Of a stretch of 64,000 nucleotides of DNA, positions 47,954 to 57,552 are shown piece by piece. Numbering within the stretch: position 1 is the first letter of the stretch; the number at the start of each line of letters is the position of its first letter. The DNA lies in NCBI RefSeq assembly GCF_045291395.1, contig NZ_CP152342.1:3100001-3164000 (forward strand), in the 5' to 3' direction. Both the position numbers and the translations under genes were made by a program. This stretch comes from MR-S7 sp000400995. GTDB taxonomy: Bacteria > Pseudomonadota > Gammaproteobacteria > Burkholderiales > Burkholderiaceae_C. The notes beneath the pieces are model-generated. The model was not told where the DNA came from. It did not search any database and was given only the letters and a program-made list of their open reading frames with translations.

Positions 47954-50374
47954 TCACTCCTTCACGGTGGCCGTGCGGTAGTCGGCGTTGCCGGTGATCT
48001 CCGCCTCGGTGAACGGCACGCGCAGCCACTGCCCGGCGCTGTAGGCCTTGGTGTAGTCGCCATGGTGCGGCGAGGCCGGGTCGTCCGACAGCGAGAAGGT
48101 CAGGAAGGTGTGCGCCTGCACGCCGCTGGCCGAGAAGCTCACCACCTGCATGTAGCTGTTGCTGGCGTTGGGCTGTCCGTCCATGCTGTAGCCGCCCTGG
48201 GTGATGTCGTTCTCCGAGCAGGTGATGGTGAAGTAGCCCATCGCGCCGCAGCCGCCATACAGGGGCAGCCGGGTGCCGCCCCGCGTGGCGTACAGCACTT
48301 CGCCGCGCGGCGCATCCAGCGCGTAGCCGCTCTGCCCCACCCGGGCGATGGCCGTGGCCATGGCCTGGCGCAGCGCGTCGGCCGCTGCGGCGTTGATGCC
48401 GCGCGGCGTGTTCAGCGGGTCGGCCGCGCTGAACGGCACCGTGAACAGGCTGGCGGTGGGCACGCGGCTCCAAAACTCGTCCCACAGGTGCGAGCCCCTG
48501 GAGTCCTTGCGCCCACGGTTGTCCCATGCGGCCAGCACGGCGCAGGCCTGGGCGGCGTCCACCGCAGCGCCGTTCACCGTCCATTGCGCGGGCGTGCAGA
48601 TCAGGTCCAGCACCTCGTCCTTGAAGCGCTCGGCCGAGAACACGCGGCTGCCCAGCACCATCTCGCGCACGACGGCGCTGGTGGCCTTGTTGCCCGCATA
48701 GCCGTCGGTGCCTGCGAGCCGCTCCAGCGCCATGGTGTGGCCCATGCGCGTGCGCAGGGTCTGCGCGCTGGTGCCGGCCGGGCCGAAGATGGCCGGATAG
48801 CCCGTGAGCGGCGCATGCACGTTGGCCAGCCAGTAGCTGTCGTTCATGTTGCCCACGTAGTCGTCGCGCTGCAGGCTGGGCATGCGCGACACGCCCACCG
48901 CGCCCTTCTGCACCGAGTCGGCGTCGGTGAGCCAGTCGCACTCGCTGCGCGAGCCGTCGAAGAACGGCACGTTGGGCAGCGCCTGGCCCACGGCCATGCC
49001 GAACGGCGTGGTGCAGGCCGCCGTCTGCGCGGGCGACACGTTGGGCACGGCGCCGATGTCGGCGTACCAGGCCTTGGCGCTGCCCCGACCCACGGCCACG
49101 GTGTTGACCCAGGGGATCGACGCCTCTTCCTTCTGGATGGCGATGAACTCGTCCAGCGACTTGGCCTGGTTCCAGCGCATCCAGGTGCGCAGCGTGCGGA
49201 AGTTCTCGCCGTTGATGTCGCGGATGGCGAAGGCCATGCCCTGGCTCCAGGCGAGCGCGGGGTTCAGGCCCGCCAGGTTCACGAGCGGGCCGTATTCGGA
49301 GTGGTAGAGCGTGCGCGTCACGTCGCTCACCGAGCCATCGGCATTGCGGCTGGGCACGGTGATGGTGGCAGGCTTCATCTTCACCGGCACGCCGTCGCGC
49401 AGGTAGCTCGTGGGCTCGCCCTGCACGAGCGACAGCTGGAAGAAGCCAAAGCGCCGCGCCGTGGACACCGTGTGGCTCCAGGCCACGCTGTCGTTGAAGC
49501 CGATCTGGATCACCGGCAGGCCGAGGAAGGACACACCGCTCACGTTCGCCTCCCCGTCGATGGTGAGCTGCGCCTGGTAGAAGCGGTCCGGTCCCTTCCA
49601 GTACCAGTGCGGGTTGCCGAACAGCACGCCGCTGCCTTCGCCCGTGGCCGCCGTGCCGAAGCCGTACATGTTGCTGCCCACGCCCAGCTCGCCGCCCACC
49701 TGCAGGCTCGGCGCACGCGTGCGGCCCGGCTCGAAGGCGGCGGGCTCCTGCGCGCCGGCCTTGGCCTGCGGCGGCTGCGCATTGGCGATGGCCTCCGCAA
49801 AGTTGCTGTAGCCGCCCGCCAGGTTGGCGGCATAGATGCGGCGCCACACGTCGCGCGCGGTGATGGGCTGCACCCAGGCCTCGCTGCGACAGGCCGCATG
49901 GGCCGAGCCGCCGGCCTTGGCTTCGCGCACGTAGCGGTTGTAGCCCGCAGCGAAGCCCTCCACCATCTGCAGCAGCTTGGCCGGCTGCGCCGCCATCGTG
50001 CGGTCCACCGCCTCGTCGGAGATGACGTGGCGGTGGAAGAAGTCGGAGTCGATGTTGCGCGGCCGCCCCAGCGTGCTGTTGTAGACCAGTTGCGCGCTGC
50101 CGCCGAGGTGGCGCGAGCGCTCGCCGCGGTAGGTGAGGAACGAGTCGGCCATGGTGCACAGGTTGTCCTGCGCCTGCACGTAGCCGAAGCCGTAGCCGGC
50201 GCTGCCCCAGTTGCCGGCCTTGATGTGCGGCACGCCCATGGTGGTGCGGCGGATCTCGGCGCTGTAGGTGCTGCCATCGCCCCCGCCGCTGCCTCCGCAG
50301 GCTGCGAGTGCCGCCACGGCGGCCAGGGTCAGCACGGAACGCGGCCATGCGCCGCGGTGGATGCTCTCTCTCAT
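47954..50374 (-). CDS. Penicillin acylase family protein (acyl-homoserine-lactone acylase-like)
   Basis: 806 residues. The signal peptide ends in LAAC (Cys 26), so it is a likely lipoprotein. Ntn-hydrolase architecture: alpha-chain region (TTMGVPHIKAGNWGSAGYGF), spacer, then GVGSNMYGFG with the expected autoprocessing nucleophile Ser at about 234. SVAWSHTVSTARRFGFFQLS and GNMNDSYWLANVHAPLTGYP fit AHL/penicillin amidases. It may cleave amide bonds in acyl-homoserine lactones or other amides; the substrate is not determinable. Monocistronic; convergent with kynA. Confidence 0.88.
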   Translation of the reverse strand: MRESIHRGAWPRSVLTLAAVAALAACGGSGGGDGSTYSAEIRRTTMGVPHIKAGNWGSAGYGFGYVQAQDNLCTMADSFLTYRGERSRHLGGSAQLVYNSTLGRPRNIDSDFFHRHVISDEAVDRTMAAQPAKLLQMVEGFAAGYNRYVREAKAGGSAHAACRSEAWVQPITARDVWRRIYAANLAGGYSNFAEAIANAQPPQAKAGAQEPAAFEPGRTRAPSLQVGGELGVGSNMYGFGTAATGEGSGVLFGNPHWYWKGPDRFYQAQLTIDGEANVSGVSFLGLPVIQIGFNDSVAWSHTVSTARRFGFFQLSLVQGEPTSYLRDGVPVKMKPATITVPSRNADGSVSDVTRTLYHSEYGPLVNLAGLNPALAWSQGMAFAIRDINGENFRTLRTWMRWNQAKSLDEFIAIQKEEASIPWVNTVAVGRGSAKAWYADIGAVPNVSPAQTAACTTPFGMAVGQALPNVPFFDGSRSECDWLTDADSVQKGAVGVSRMPSLQRDDYVGNMNDSYWLANVHAPLTGYPAIFGPAGTSAQTLRTRMGHTMALERLAGTDGYAGNKATSAVVREMVLGSRVFSAERFKDEVLDLICTPAQWTVNGAAVDAAQACAVLAAWDNRGRKDSRGSHLWDEFWSRVPTASLFTVPFSAADPLNTPRGINAAAADALRQAMATAIARVGQSGYALDAPRGEVLYATRGGTRLPLYGGCGAMGYFTITCSENDITQGGYSMDGQPNASNSYMQVVSFSASGVQAHTFLTFSLSDDPASPHHGDYTKAYSAGQWLRVPFTEAEITGNADYRTATVKE

Positions 50375-50462
50375 GCGTTGTCTCCTGTCGTTATCGCCCC
50401 CGGGTCCGCTGCGGCGCAGCGGCGGGCATGCACAGGATAGACGCTATCGTGGTCCTAGGGCC

Positions 50463-51515
50463 TCAGTCGTTCTCGACGTAGAGCTCGAAGCACTCCTTGA
50501 GCCGGTGCTCCCAGGCGCGCTTGTCGGCCTGCGGCGCGAAGCTGGCCTCGAAGCTGTTGAAGGCGAGCTGGTAGGCATCGCGCGCGGTGAGCTGCGGCAC
50601 CGCGGCGAAGGTCTGCGTGAGGTTGGCGTTGAGGTAGCCGCCGAAGTAGGCCGGATCGTCCGAGTTCACCGTCGCCGCCAGGCCCGCCTGCAGCAGCTGC
50701 TTGAGGTTGTGGTCCTCCAGGCGCGGGAACACGCGCAGCTTCAGGTTGGACAGCGGGCACACGGTGAGCGCGATGCGCTCCTCGGCCAGGCGGCGCATCA
50801 GCGCCGCGTCGTGCACCGCCTGTACACCATGGTCGATGCGCTCGGCCTTGAGCACGTCCAGCGCACTCCAGATGTAGGCCGGCGGCCCCTCCTCGCCCGC
50901 ATGGGCCACCACGTGCAGGCCCAGCTCGCGGCAGCGCGCGAACACGCGCGCGAACTTCTCGGGCGGATGGCCGACCTCGCTGCTGTCCAGCCCCACGCCG
51001 ACGATGCGGTCGAGCAGCGGCTGGGCCTGCTCCAGCGTGGCGAAGGCGTCTTCCTCGCTCAGGTGGCGCAGGAAGCACAGGATCAGCGACGCTGAAATGC
51101 CCTGCGCGGCCCGTGCGTCGGTGCAGGCGCGGTGCAGGCCGTTCACCACGGTTTCCATCGCCACGCCGCGCGCGGTGTGCGTCTGCGGGTCGAAGAAGAT
51201 TTCGGCGTGCGCCACGTTGTCAGCCGCTGCCCGCGCAAGGTAGGCGCGGGCCATGTCGTAGAAGTCCTGCTCGTGCAGCAGAACGCTGGCGCCCGCGTAG
51301 TAGATGTCCAGGAAGCTCTGCAGGTCGGTGAAGGCATATGCCCGGCGCAGGGCCTCCACGCTGGCATAGGGCAGCGCCACGCCGTTGCGCGCGGCCAGCG
51401 CGAAGATCATCTCGGGCTCCAGCGAGCCCTCGATGTGGATGTGCAGCTCGGCCTTGGGCATGGCGGCCAGCAGGCCCGGCAGGCGTTCGGGGGCGATGGG
51501 CGGGACCTTGTACAT
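50463..51515 (-). CDS. Adenosine/adenine deaminase family protein
   Basis: 350 residues from the ATG at 51515. TIM-barrel zinc amidohydrolase: KAELHIHIEGSLEPEM (metal His pair), LHVVAHAGEEGPPAY (His and catalytic Glu), RIDHGVQAVHD, CPLSNLKLRVF and VNSDDPAYFGGYL (metal Asp). VGLDSSEVGHPPEKF and CPLSNLKL are features I associate with the adenine deaminase branch rather than classical Ada. Its ATG overlaps the Rieske gene stop by one base (TGATG), a tight operon. Confidence 0.9.
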   Translation of the reverse strand: MYKVPPIAPERLPGLLAAMPKAELHIHIEGSLEPEMIFALAARNGVALPYASVEALRRAYAFTDLQSFLDIYYAGASVLLHEQDFYDMARAYLARAAADNVAHAEIFFDPQTHTARGVAMETVVNGLHRACTDARAAQGISASLILCFLRHLSEEDAFATLEQAQPLLDRIVGVGLDSSEVGHPPEKFARVFARCRELGLHVVAHAGEEGPPAYIWSALDVLKAERIDHGVQAVHDAALMRRLAEERIALTVCPLSNLKLRVFPRLEDHNLKQLLQAGLAATVNSDDPAYFGGYLNANLTQTFAAVPQLTARDAYQLAFNSFEASFAPQADKRAWEHRLKECFELYVEND

Positions 51516-52492
51516 CAGCAGACTCCGAAGGTGATGCCGCTGGCCTGGAGGTAGCGGCGGTAGGCCGAGGATGCCTTGTCGGCGGCGGTGTGCAGTTCCG
51601 CCCGCAGGTCGAGCGGCAGGCGCCCGGGCCTTTGCGATTCGAGCACCGGCTGGTCCTGCGTGAAGATGGTGTGCTGGAAGGCGCGCAGCTTCTCGTCGGG
51701 CGCGTCGAAGTCGGCCACGGCCAGGCGGAACCACACGCGGCTCGCCTCCTGCGCGAGGGGGCAGATGTAGAGCGCGATGGACTCGCGCCAGCCCTGCACG
51801 GCGGTGGTGCCCGCCTCGGGCACCTTGGTGAGCACGGCCGCGTAGGGCCCCGTCACCTCGTATTCGTACTCCACCTGCGCGGGCGCCGTGGAATGCAGAT
51901 TGGACTGCGGCTGCCAGGCCTTGCAGCCCGTGGCGCGCAGGCCGGTGGGCGTGCGCTCCACGCGGTAGTCCTCGATGGCCGCGGCCTCGCGCGCGCCCAG
52001 CCAGCCCTCGTGCACGAAGCCGAAGTGCGACATGTCGAGGAAGTTCTCCACGATGCGCGGCGCGCTCGCCGCCACGTCGTAGGGGCCGCACAGGAGCTTG
52101 CGCAGGTGCGCATCGTCCTCCGCCGCGAAGGCGGGCAGCGGCGCATCTCCCGCCTCCAGCCGCACCCATGCGAGGCCGTGGGCCTCGCGCACTTCGTAGT
52201 GGCGGGCGCAGTGCGTGGCCGGCGGCGTGAAATGCGGCAGTGCAGGCACGTGCACGCACTGGCCGTTCGCGGCGAACTGCCAGCCGTGGTAGGGGCACTC
52301 GAGCCGGCCGCCGTGCACACGGCCCAGCGAGAGGCGCGCGCCGCGGTGCGGGCACTGGTCGGCAAAGGCCTGCAGGCGGCCATCGGCGTCGCGCCAGAGC
52401 ACGATGTCGCGCTCCAGCAGGCGCGCGGCCCAAGGGGCCTGGGCTATGTCCTGCACCGCGGCGACGGGGTGCCAGAGGGTGGCTTCGATCAT
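51515..52492 (-). CDS. Rieske aromatic ring-hydroxylating oxygenase, alpha subunit
   Basis: 325 residues. The Rieske [2Fe-2S] ligands are Cys 47, His 49, Cys 66 and His 69 (CPHRGARLSLGR, LECPYHGWQF). The mononuclear iron site is NFLDMSHFGFVHEG. Size and layout resemble vanillate O-demethylase-like and N-demethylase-like oxygenases of the three-subunit-independent type. No reductase is adjacent; the ferredoxin reductase at 23806 is far away. It is translationally coupled to the deaminase, suggesting a shared nitrogenous substrate. Confidence 0.9.
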   Translation of the reverse strand: MIEATLWHPVAAVQDIAQAPWAARLLERDIVLWRDADGRLQAFADQCPHRGARLSLGRVHGGRLECPYHGWQFAANGQCVHVPALPHFTPPATHCARHYEVREAHGLAWVRLEAGDAPLPAFAAEDDAHLRKLLCGPYDVAASAPRIVENFLDMSHFGFVHEGWLGAREAAAIEDYRVERTPTGLRATGCKAWQPQSNLHSTAPAQVEYEYEVTGPYAAVLTKVPEAGTTAVQGWRESIALYICPLAQEASRVWFRLAVADFDAPDEKLRAFQHTIFTQDQPVLESQRPGRLPLDLRAELHTAADKASSAYRRYLQASGITFGVC

Positions 52493-52589
52493 GGGTGTGG
52501 TGTGCGTATCGTGGGGGCCGCACCCGGCCTTGCCGGGGCTGCCGGCAAGGATAAACGCAAGCGCCGTTCCATGCGCCTGCAGACCACCC

Positions 52590-52943
52590 TCAGACCATCA
52601 CGTAGAGCTTGCGTACCGCCTCGCGGATCTCCCATACACCCCGCGTATCGGGCGGGAAGAACAGCGTATCGCCCGCACGGAACTCCACCGGTTCCGCACC
52701 CGCGGCCTCGGGCAGGAAGCAGCCCGCACCCGCGAGGATGTGCATGACCTCGCCCGAGGCCACCTGGCGCTGGAAGCGGCCCGGCGAACACTCCCACAGC
52801 CCGGTCTCGGTGCCGGGGCGCTGCGGGATGGCCACGTCCAGCCCGCGCAGGGCGCAGGCGGGCGCGCTCAGCGGTACGGCGACGGTGCCGTGGTCCTGCA
52901 GGTCAGGCGCGGTGGCGCTCTGCCGGATGATCTGGATACCCAT
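52590..52943 (-). CDS. Cupin-domain protein (DUF861-like)
   Basis: 117 residues from the ATG at 52943. Single cupin: GLWECSPGRFQRQVASGEVM with the downstream half PVEFRAGDTLFFPPDTRGVW, the conserved G(x)5P-like turn and EVMHIL. These small cupins of the (S)-ureidoglycine-aminohydrolase-like/DUF861 group often accompany catabolic operons. No metal ligands can be proven. It lies between the Rieske gene and the IclR gene on the same strand. Confidence 0.85.
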   Translation of the reverse strand: MGIQIIRQSATAPDLQDHGTVAVPLSAPACALRGLDVAIPQRPGTETGLWECSPGRFQRQVASGEVMHILAGAGCFLPEAAGAEPVEFRAGDTLFFPPDTRGVWEIREAVRKLYVMV

Positions 52944-53017
52944 GGTGCGACTCCTTGGAAAGGGAAACGGGAACGGTGCATGGCACGCACCATGCAGGTG
53001 CAGGTGCAGGAGCTGCG

Positions 53018-53815
53018 CTAGGCCAGCGCGCGCACCGAATTGCTCAGCGAGCGGGCGCAGGCCAGCAGCGCGGGGCCCAGGCGGCTTTCGGCCTCCTCGG
53101 GCGTCCAGCGGCTCGTGGGCGCCACGATGTGCACGGCCGCCACGGGCCGGCCATGGCTGCCGATCACCGGGGCGCCGAGCGTCATGTCGCCCAGGAACAA
53201 CTCTTCGCGGTTGATGGCGTAGCCGCGCTGGCGCGCCTGGCCCAGCTCGGCCAGGATGGCGGCCTCGTCGGTGAGGGTATGGCGGGTGTGGGCCACGCGC
53301 TCGCTGGCGCGCAGCAGCGCCAGCGCCTCGGCGTCCGGCAGCGCGCTGAGCCAGGCGCGCCCCGAACCTGTGCAGTACATCGGGATGCGGCTGCCGATGG
53401 GCATGTGCACGGGCACGAACTGGGCGCTGATGAAGCGCGCCACGTAGACCATGTCCAGCCCGTCGGGCTCGGTGAGGCAAGTGGTCTCGGTCGTCACGTT
53501 GGTGAGTTCCGACAGGTAAGGGTTGGCCAGGTCGATCAGCGGGTTGGCCGCGAGGTAGTTGAAGCCGATGCGCATGACGCGCGGCGTGAGCTGGTAGCGC
53601 CGCGTCTGCGGGTGCTTGCGCACGAAGCCGAGCTGCTCGAGCGTGAACACCATGCGCTGCGCCGAACTCTTGCTGATGCCCGCGGCAGCCGCCACGTCGG
53701 CCAGCGTCATGCTGCGCCGCTGCGCGCTGAAGGCGCAGAGCACGGCCAGCCCTTTTTCCAGCGACTGGTTGAACAGGGGGTTGGTGTCCTCATCGGGCGG
53801 GGCGGGCATGTCCAT
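53018..53815 (-). CDS. IclR-family transcriptional regulator
   Basis: 265 residues. The N-terminal winged helix-turn-helix (MTLADVAAAAGISKSSAQRM, VFTLEQLGFV) is followed by the IclR ligand domain (VPVHMPIGSRIPMYCTGSGR, AWLSALP and GRPVAAVHIVAPTSRW). It is divergently transcribed from the amino-acid ABC operon over an AT-rich intergenic region with palindromes, so it most likely controls that operon and itself. Confidence 0.92.
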   Translation of the reverse strand: MDMPAPPDEDTNPLFNQSLEKGLAVLCAFSAQRRSMTLADVAAAAGISKSSAQRMVFTLEQLGFVRKHPQTRRYQLTPRVMRIGFNYLAANPLIDLANPYLSELTNVTTETTCLTEPDGLDMVYVARFISAQFVPVHMPIGSRIPMYCTGSGRAWLSALPDAEALALLRASERVAHTRHTLTDEAAILAELGQARQRGYAINREELFLGDMTLGAPVIGSHGRPVAAVHIVAPTSRWTPEEAESRLGPALLACARSLSNSVRALA

Positions 53816-53847
53816 GGGAATGAAGTATAGCTTTTCCTCCTTGAAAT

Positions 53848-53908
53848 ATCGAATATCGATTCGATTGAATCTTTTAGTGGTTTGAATCTATTCATTAAAG
53901 ATTCATTG
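53848..53908. promoter_or_regulatory. Palindromic operator region between iclR-like gene and ABC operon
   Basis: ATCGAAT-ATCG-ATTCGAT (53848-53865) is a perfect interrupted palindrome. It is followed by two direct copies of TTGAATCTnTT (53865 and 53882) and an inverted copy, AAAGATTCA (53897-53905). This is the only strongly AT-rich stretch nearby. Likely IclR binding sites. Confidence 0.5.
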
Positions 53909-54021
53909 AAATCGATCATTGGCACCGTTCTTGCAAAGCCAGGAAAGCGCAAATGCACCCGGGCGCCATAGCCCGGGCGCGCCGCGCGGCCCATCCCTTC
54001 ACTTGCCACAAGGAGCCATCC

Positions 54022-54795
54022 ATGCACCGCTTCACCCGCCGCCACCTCCACCGCATCGCCATGGGCCTGTGCGCCGCCGGCGCCGTCACGCTGGCCGCGG
54101 CGCAGGGCGCCGCACCCGCCTCCTACAACGTGGGGGCCACGGCGACGGGCATCCCGTTCACCTTCCTCGACGTGAAGACCAACAGCATCCAGGGAATGAT
54201 GGTGGACACCGCGCAGGCGGTGGCCAAGGCGGGCGGCTTCCAGGTCCAGATCCAGCAGACCGTGTTCTCTGCGCTGATCCCCTCGCTCACCTCGAACAAG
54301 ATCGACATCGTCTCGGCCGCCATGCTCAAGACCCCGGCGCGCGAGCAGGTGGTGGACTTCAGCGACCCCGTCTATTCGTATGGCGAGGGCCTGATCGTGA
54401 AGGCCGACGACGCCAAGGCCTACGCCTCGCTCGACGACCTCAAGGGCGAGATCGTCGGTGCCCAGGTGGGCACGGTGTTCATCGACATGCTGCAGAAGAA
54501 GGGCATCTTCAAGGAGGTGCGCAGCTACGACTCGGTTGCCGACATGACGCGCGACCTCGCGCTCGGCCGCATTAAGGCCGGCCTGGGCGACCAGCCCATC
54601 ATCGCCTACCAGATCCGCCAGAACACCTTCCAGGGCGTGAAGCTGGCCGAAGGCTACAAGCCCTCGAACGTGGGTGACGTGTGCCTCGTGGTGCGCAAGG
54701 GCGACACGGCCACGCGCGAGCGCCTGAACAAGGCCATCGCCGCGATCAAGGCCGACGGCACGCTGGCAGCCATCGTGAAGAAATGGGGAATCTGA
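54022..54795 (+). CDS. Amino-acid-type ABC transporter, periplasmic binding protein
   Basis: 257 residues from the ATG at 54022, giving a signal peptide (MHRFTRRHLHRIAMGLCAAG). SBP family 3 features: PFTFLDVKTNSIQGMMVDTA, SALIPSLTSNKIDIVSAAML, TPAREQVVDFSDPVYSYGEG and GRIKAGLGDQPIIAYQI. First gene of a four-gene operon with a permease, an ATPase and a flavin oxidase. The ligand is probably an amino acid or amine; the oxidase suggests an amine-containing compound. Confidence 0.92.
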   Translation: MHRFTRRHLHRIAMGLCAAGAVTLAAAQGAAPASYNVGATATGIPFTFLDVKTNSIQGMMVDTAQAVAKAGGFQVQIQQTVFSALIPSLTSNKIDIVSAAMLKTPAREQVVDFSDPVYSYGEGLIVKADDAKAYASLDDLKGEIVGAQVGTVFIDMLQKKGIFKEVRSYDSVADMTRDLALGRIKAGLGDQPIIAYQIRQNTFQGVKLAEGYKPSNVGDVCLVVRKGDTATRERLNKAIAAIKADGTLAAIVKKWGI

Positions 54796-54801
54796 GACGC
54801 C

Positions 54802-55463
54802 ATGCAAGGCTTCATCCAACACGCGCGCGAGTTCCTGCCCATCCTGCTGCAGGGGGCGGTGGTCACGGTGCAGGTCACCGTGCTGTCGTTCCTGCTGTCC
54901 AGCGTGATCGGGCTGGTGCTGGCACTGGGCAAGCTCTCGCCGGTGCGCGCGATCTCGGTGTGCGCATCCACCGTGATCAACGTGATCCGGGGGCTGCCCA
55001 TCATCGTGCAGCTCTTCTACATCTACTTCGTGCTGCCGGAAATCGGCATCCAGCTCACGGCCTTCCAGGCCGGGGTGATCGGGCTGGGCATCGCCTACTC
55101 GGCCTACCAGGCCGAGAACTTCCGCGCCGGCATCGAGGCCGTGGACCCGGGCCAGCGCGAGGCGGCGCTGGCCATGGGCATGCGGCCCGCGCTGCTGATG
55201 CGCCGCGTGACCCTGCCGCAGGCCTTCCGCATCGCACTGCCGCCCTACGGCAACACGCTGGTGATGATGCTCAAGGACTCGTCGCTGGTCTCCACCATCA
55301 CCGTGGCCGAGATGACGCGCGCGGGCCAGCTCATCGCCTCGTCCACCTTCCAGAACATGACCGTGTACACCCTGGTCGCCCTGCTCTACCTCGCGATGAG
55401 CCTGCCGCTGGTCTGGGGCCTGCGGCGGCTGGAGCACCGCTTCGGCGCGGGGAGGAAGACGCC

Positions 55464-55467
<4 letters not shown>
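54802..55467 (+). CDS. Amino-acid ABC transporter permease (HisM-like)
   Basis: 221 residues with about five membrane helices. IRGLPIIVQLFYIYFVLPEI and YSAYQAENFRAGIEAVDPGQ, REAALAMGM form the EAA coupling loop of the His/Glu/Gln permease family. It starts 6 bases after the binding protein. A single permease implies a homodimer. Its stop overlaps the ATPase ATG (ATGA). Confidence 0.94.
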
Positions 55468-56206
<739 letters not shown>

Positions 56207-56210
<4 letters not shown>

Positions 56211-57505
56211 GCGCCCGCCCGATAGCCTCGCACCCCGCGGCCCCTTCGCTGTGGGCGGCCACGGCACCACCCGCGCCCGACACGCCCGCGCTGGATGCCC
56301 CGCTCTCCGCCGACGTGCTCGTCATCGGCGCGGGCTACACCGGCCTGTCGGCCGCGCTGCACCTGGCCGAGAGCGGCGCGCGTGTGTGCGTGCTCGACGC
56401 GCACGCACCCGGCTGGGGCGCCTCGGGGCGCAACGGCGGGCAGGTCAACCCCACGCTCAAGCACGACCCCGACGATCTCGTGCGCCTCTACGGCGCCGAG
56501 CATGCCGAGCCGCTGATCGACGCCGTGTCCCGCTCGGCGGACCTGGTGTTCGAGCTCATCGCGCGCCACGCCATCGACTGCGCCCCGGTGCGCGCGGGCT
56601 GGCTGCAGGTGGGCTATACGCAGCAGGCCGTGGACGGCATGCATGCACGCGCCCGGCAGTGGGAGCGGCGCGGCGTGCGCGTGGAGATGCTCGACCGCGC
56701 CGCCGCCGCCGCGCGCATCGGCACGCCGGCCTTCGCGGGCGGCTGGCTCGACGGGCGCGCAGGCGGCATCCAGCCGCTGGCCTACGTGCGCGGCCTCGTG
56801 CGCACTGCCCAGGGCCTGGGCGTACAGGTGCACGGCGGCTCGCCCGTGGTATCGCTGGAGCGTCAGGGCACGCACTGGGTCGCCATCACGGCGCAAGGCC
56901 ACCGCGTACGGGCGCAGCAGGTGGTGCTGGGCACCAACGGCTATACCGACGGCCTGTGGCCGGGGCTGGCGCGCACGGTGCTCGCCGCCAACAGCTTCAT
57001 CGTGGCGACGAAGCCGCTGGGCGCGGCGGGCGCGGACATCCTGCCCGGCGGCGAGACAGGCTCGACCTCGCAGCGGCTGCTGCTGTACTTCCGCAAGGAC
57101 GCGCAGGGCCGGCTGCTGATGGGCGGCCGCGGCCACTTCGCCGACCCGCAGGGGCCGCAGGACTTCGCGCACCTCGAACGCGCGCTGGCGCTGATGTTCC
57201 CGCAGCTCGGCCCCGTGGAATACGAGTACCGCTGGGCCGGGCGCATCGCCGTCACGCGCGACTTCATGCCCCACCTGCACCAGCCCGCGCCGGGCATCAC
57301 CATGGCGCTGGGCTACAACGGGCGCGGCATCGCCATGGCGACGAGTCTGGGCAGGCACGTGGCGGCCCTGGTGGCGGGCGGGCCGGCATCGGCATGCCCC
57401 TTCCCGGTCACGCCGCTGCAGCCCATTCCTCTGCACGGGCTGCAGCGCTTCTACATCGCTGCCGGCGTGGCCTGGTACAGCCTGCTGGACCGGATCGGCG
57501 CATGA
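56207..57505 (+). CDS. FAD-dependent oxidoreductase, DAO family (PuuB-like)
   Basis: 432 residues. FAD-binding ADVLVIGAGYTGLSAALHLA at about residues 35-54, then the GWGASGRNGGQVNPTLK motif of gamma-glutamylputrescine oxidase-like enzymes, and a C-terminal WAGRIAVTRDFMPHLH with GYNGRGIAMATSLGR. It probably oxidises an amine or N-substituted amino acid imported by the upstream ABC transporter, releasing an aldehyde or ammonia and H2O2. The substrate is not proven. Its stop lies at the edge of a bidirectional terminator. Confidence 0.9.
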
Positions 57506-57533
57506 AAAAGGCCGCCCAAGACGGGCGGCCTTT
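57505..57533. terminator. Bidirectional intrinsic terminator
   Basis: AAAGGCCGCCC (57507-57517) and GGGCGGCCTTT (57523-57533) with loop AAGAC; an A-run on the left and TTT on the right serve the two convergent operons. Confidence 0.85.
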
Positions 57534-57552
57534 GGCAGCAAAGCCCTGCGGC

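Noticed and set aside
48062..50440. Very long open frames opposite and in phase shift to the penicillin-acylase gene
   Set aside because: No motifs, Arg/His-biased composition; shadows of the 806-residue gene.
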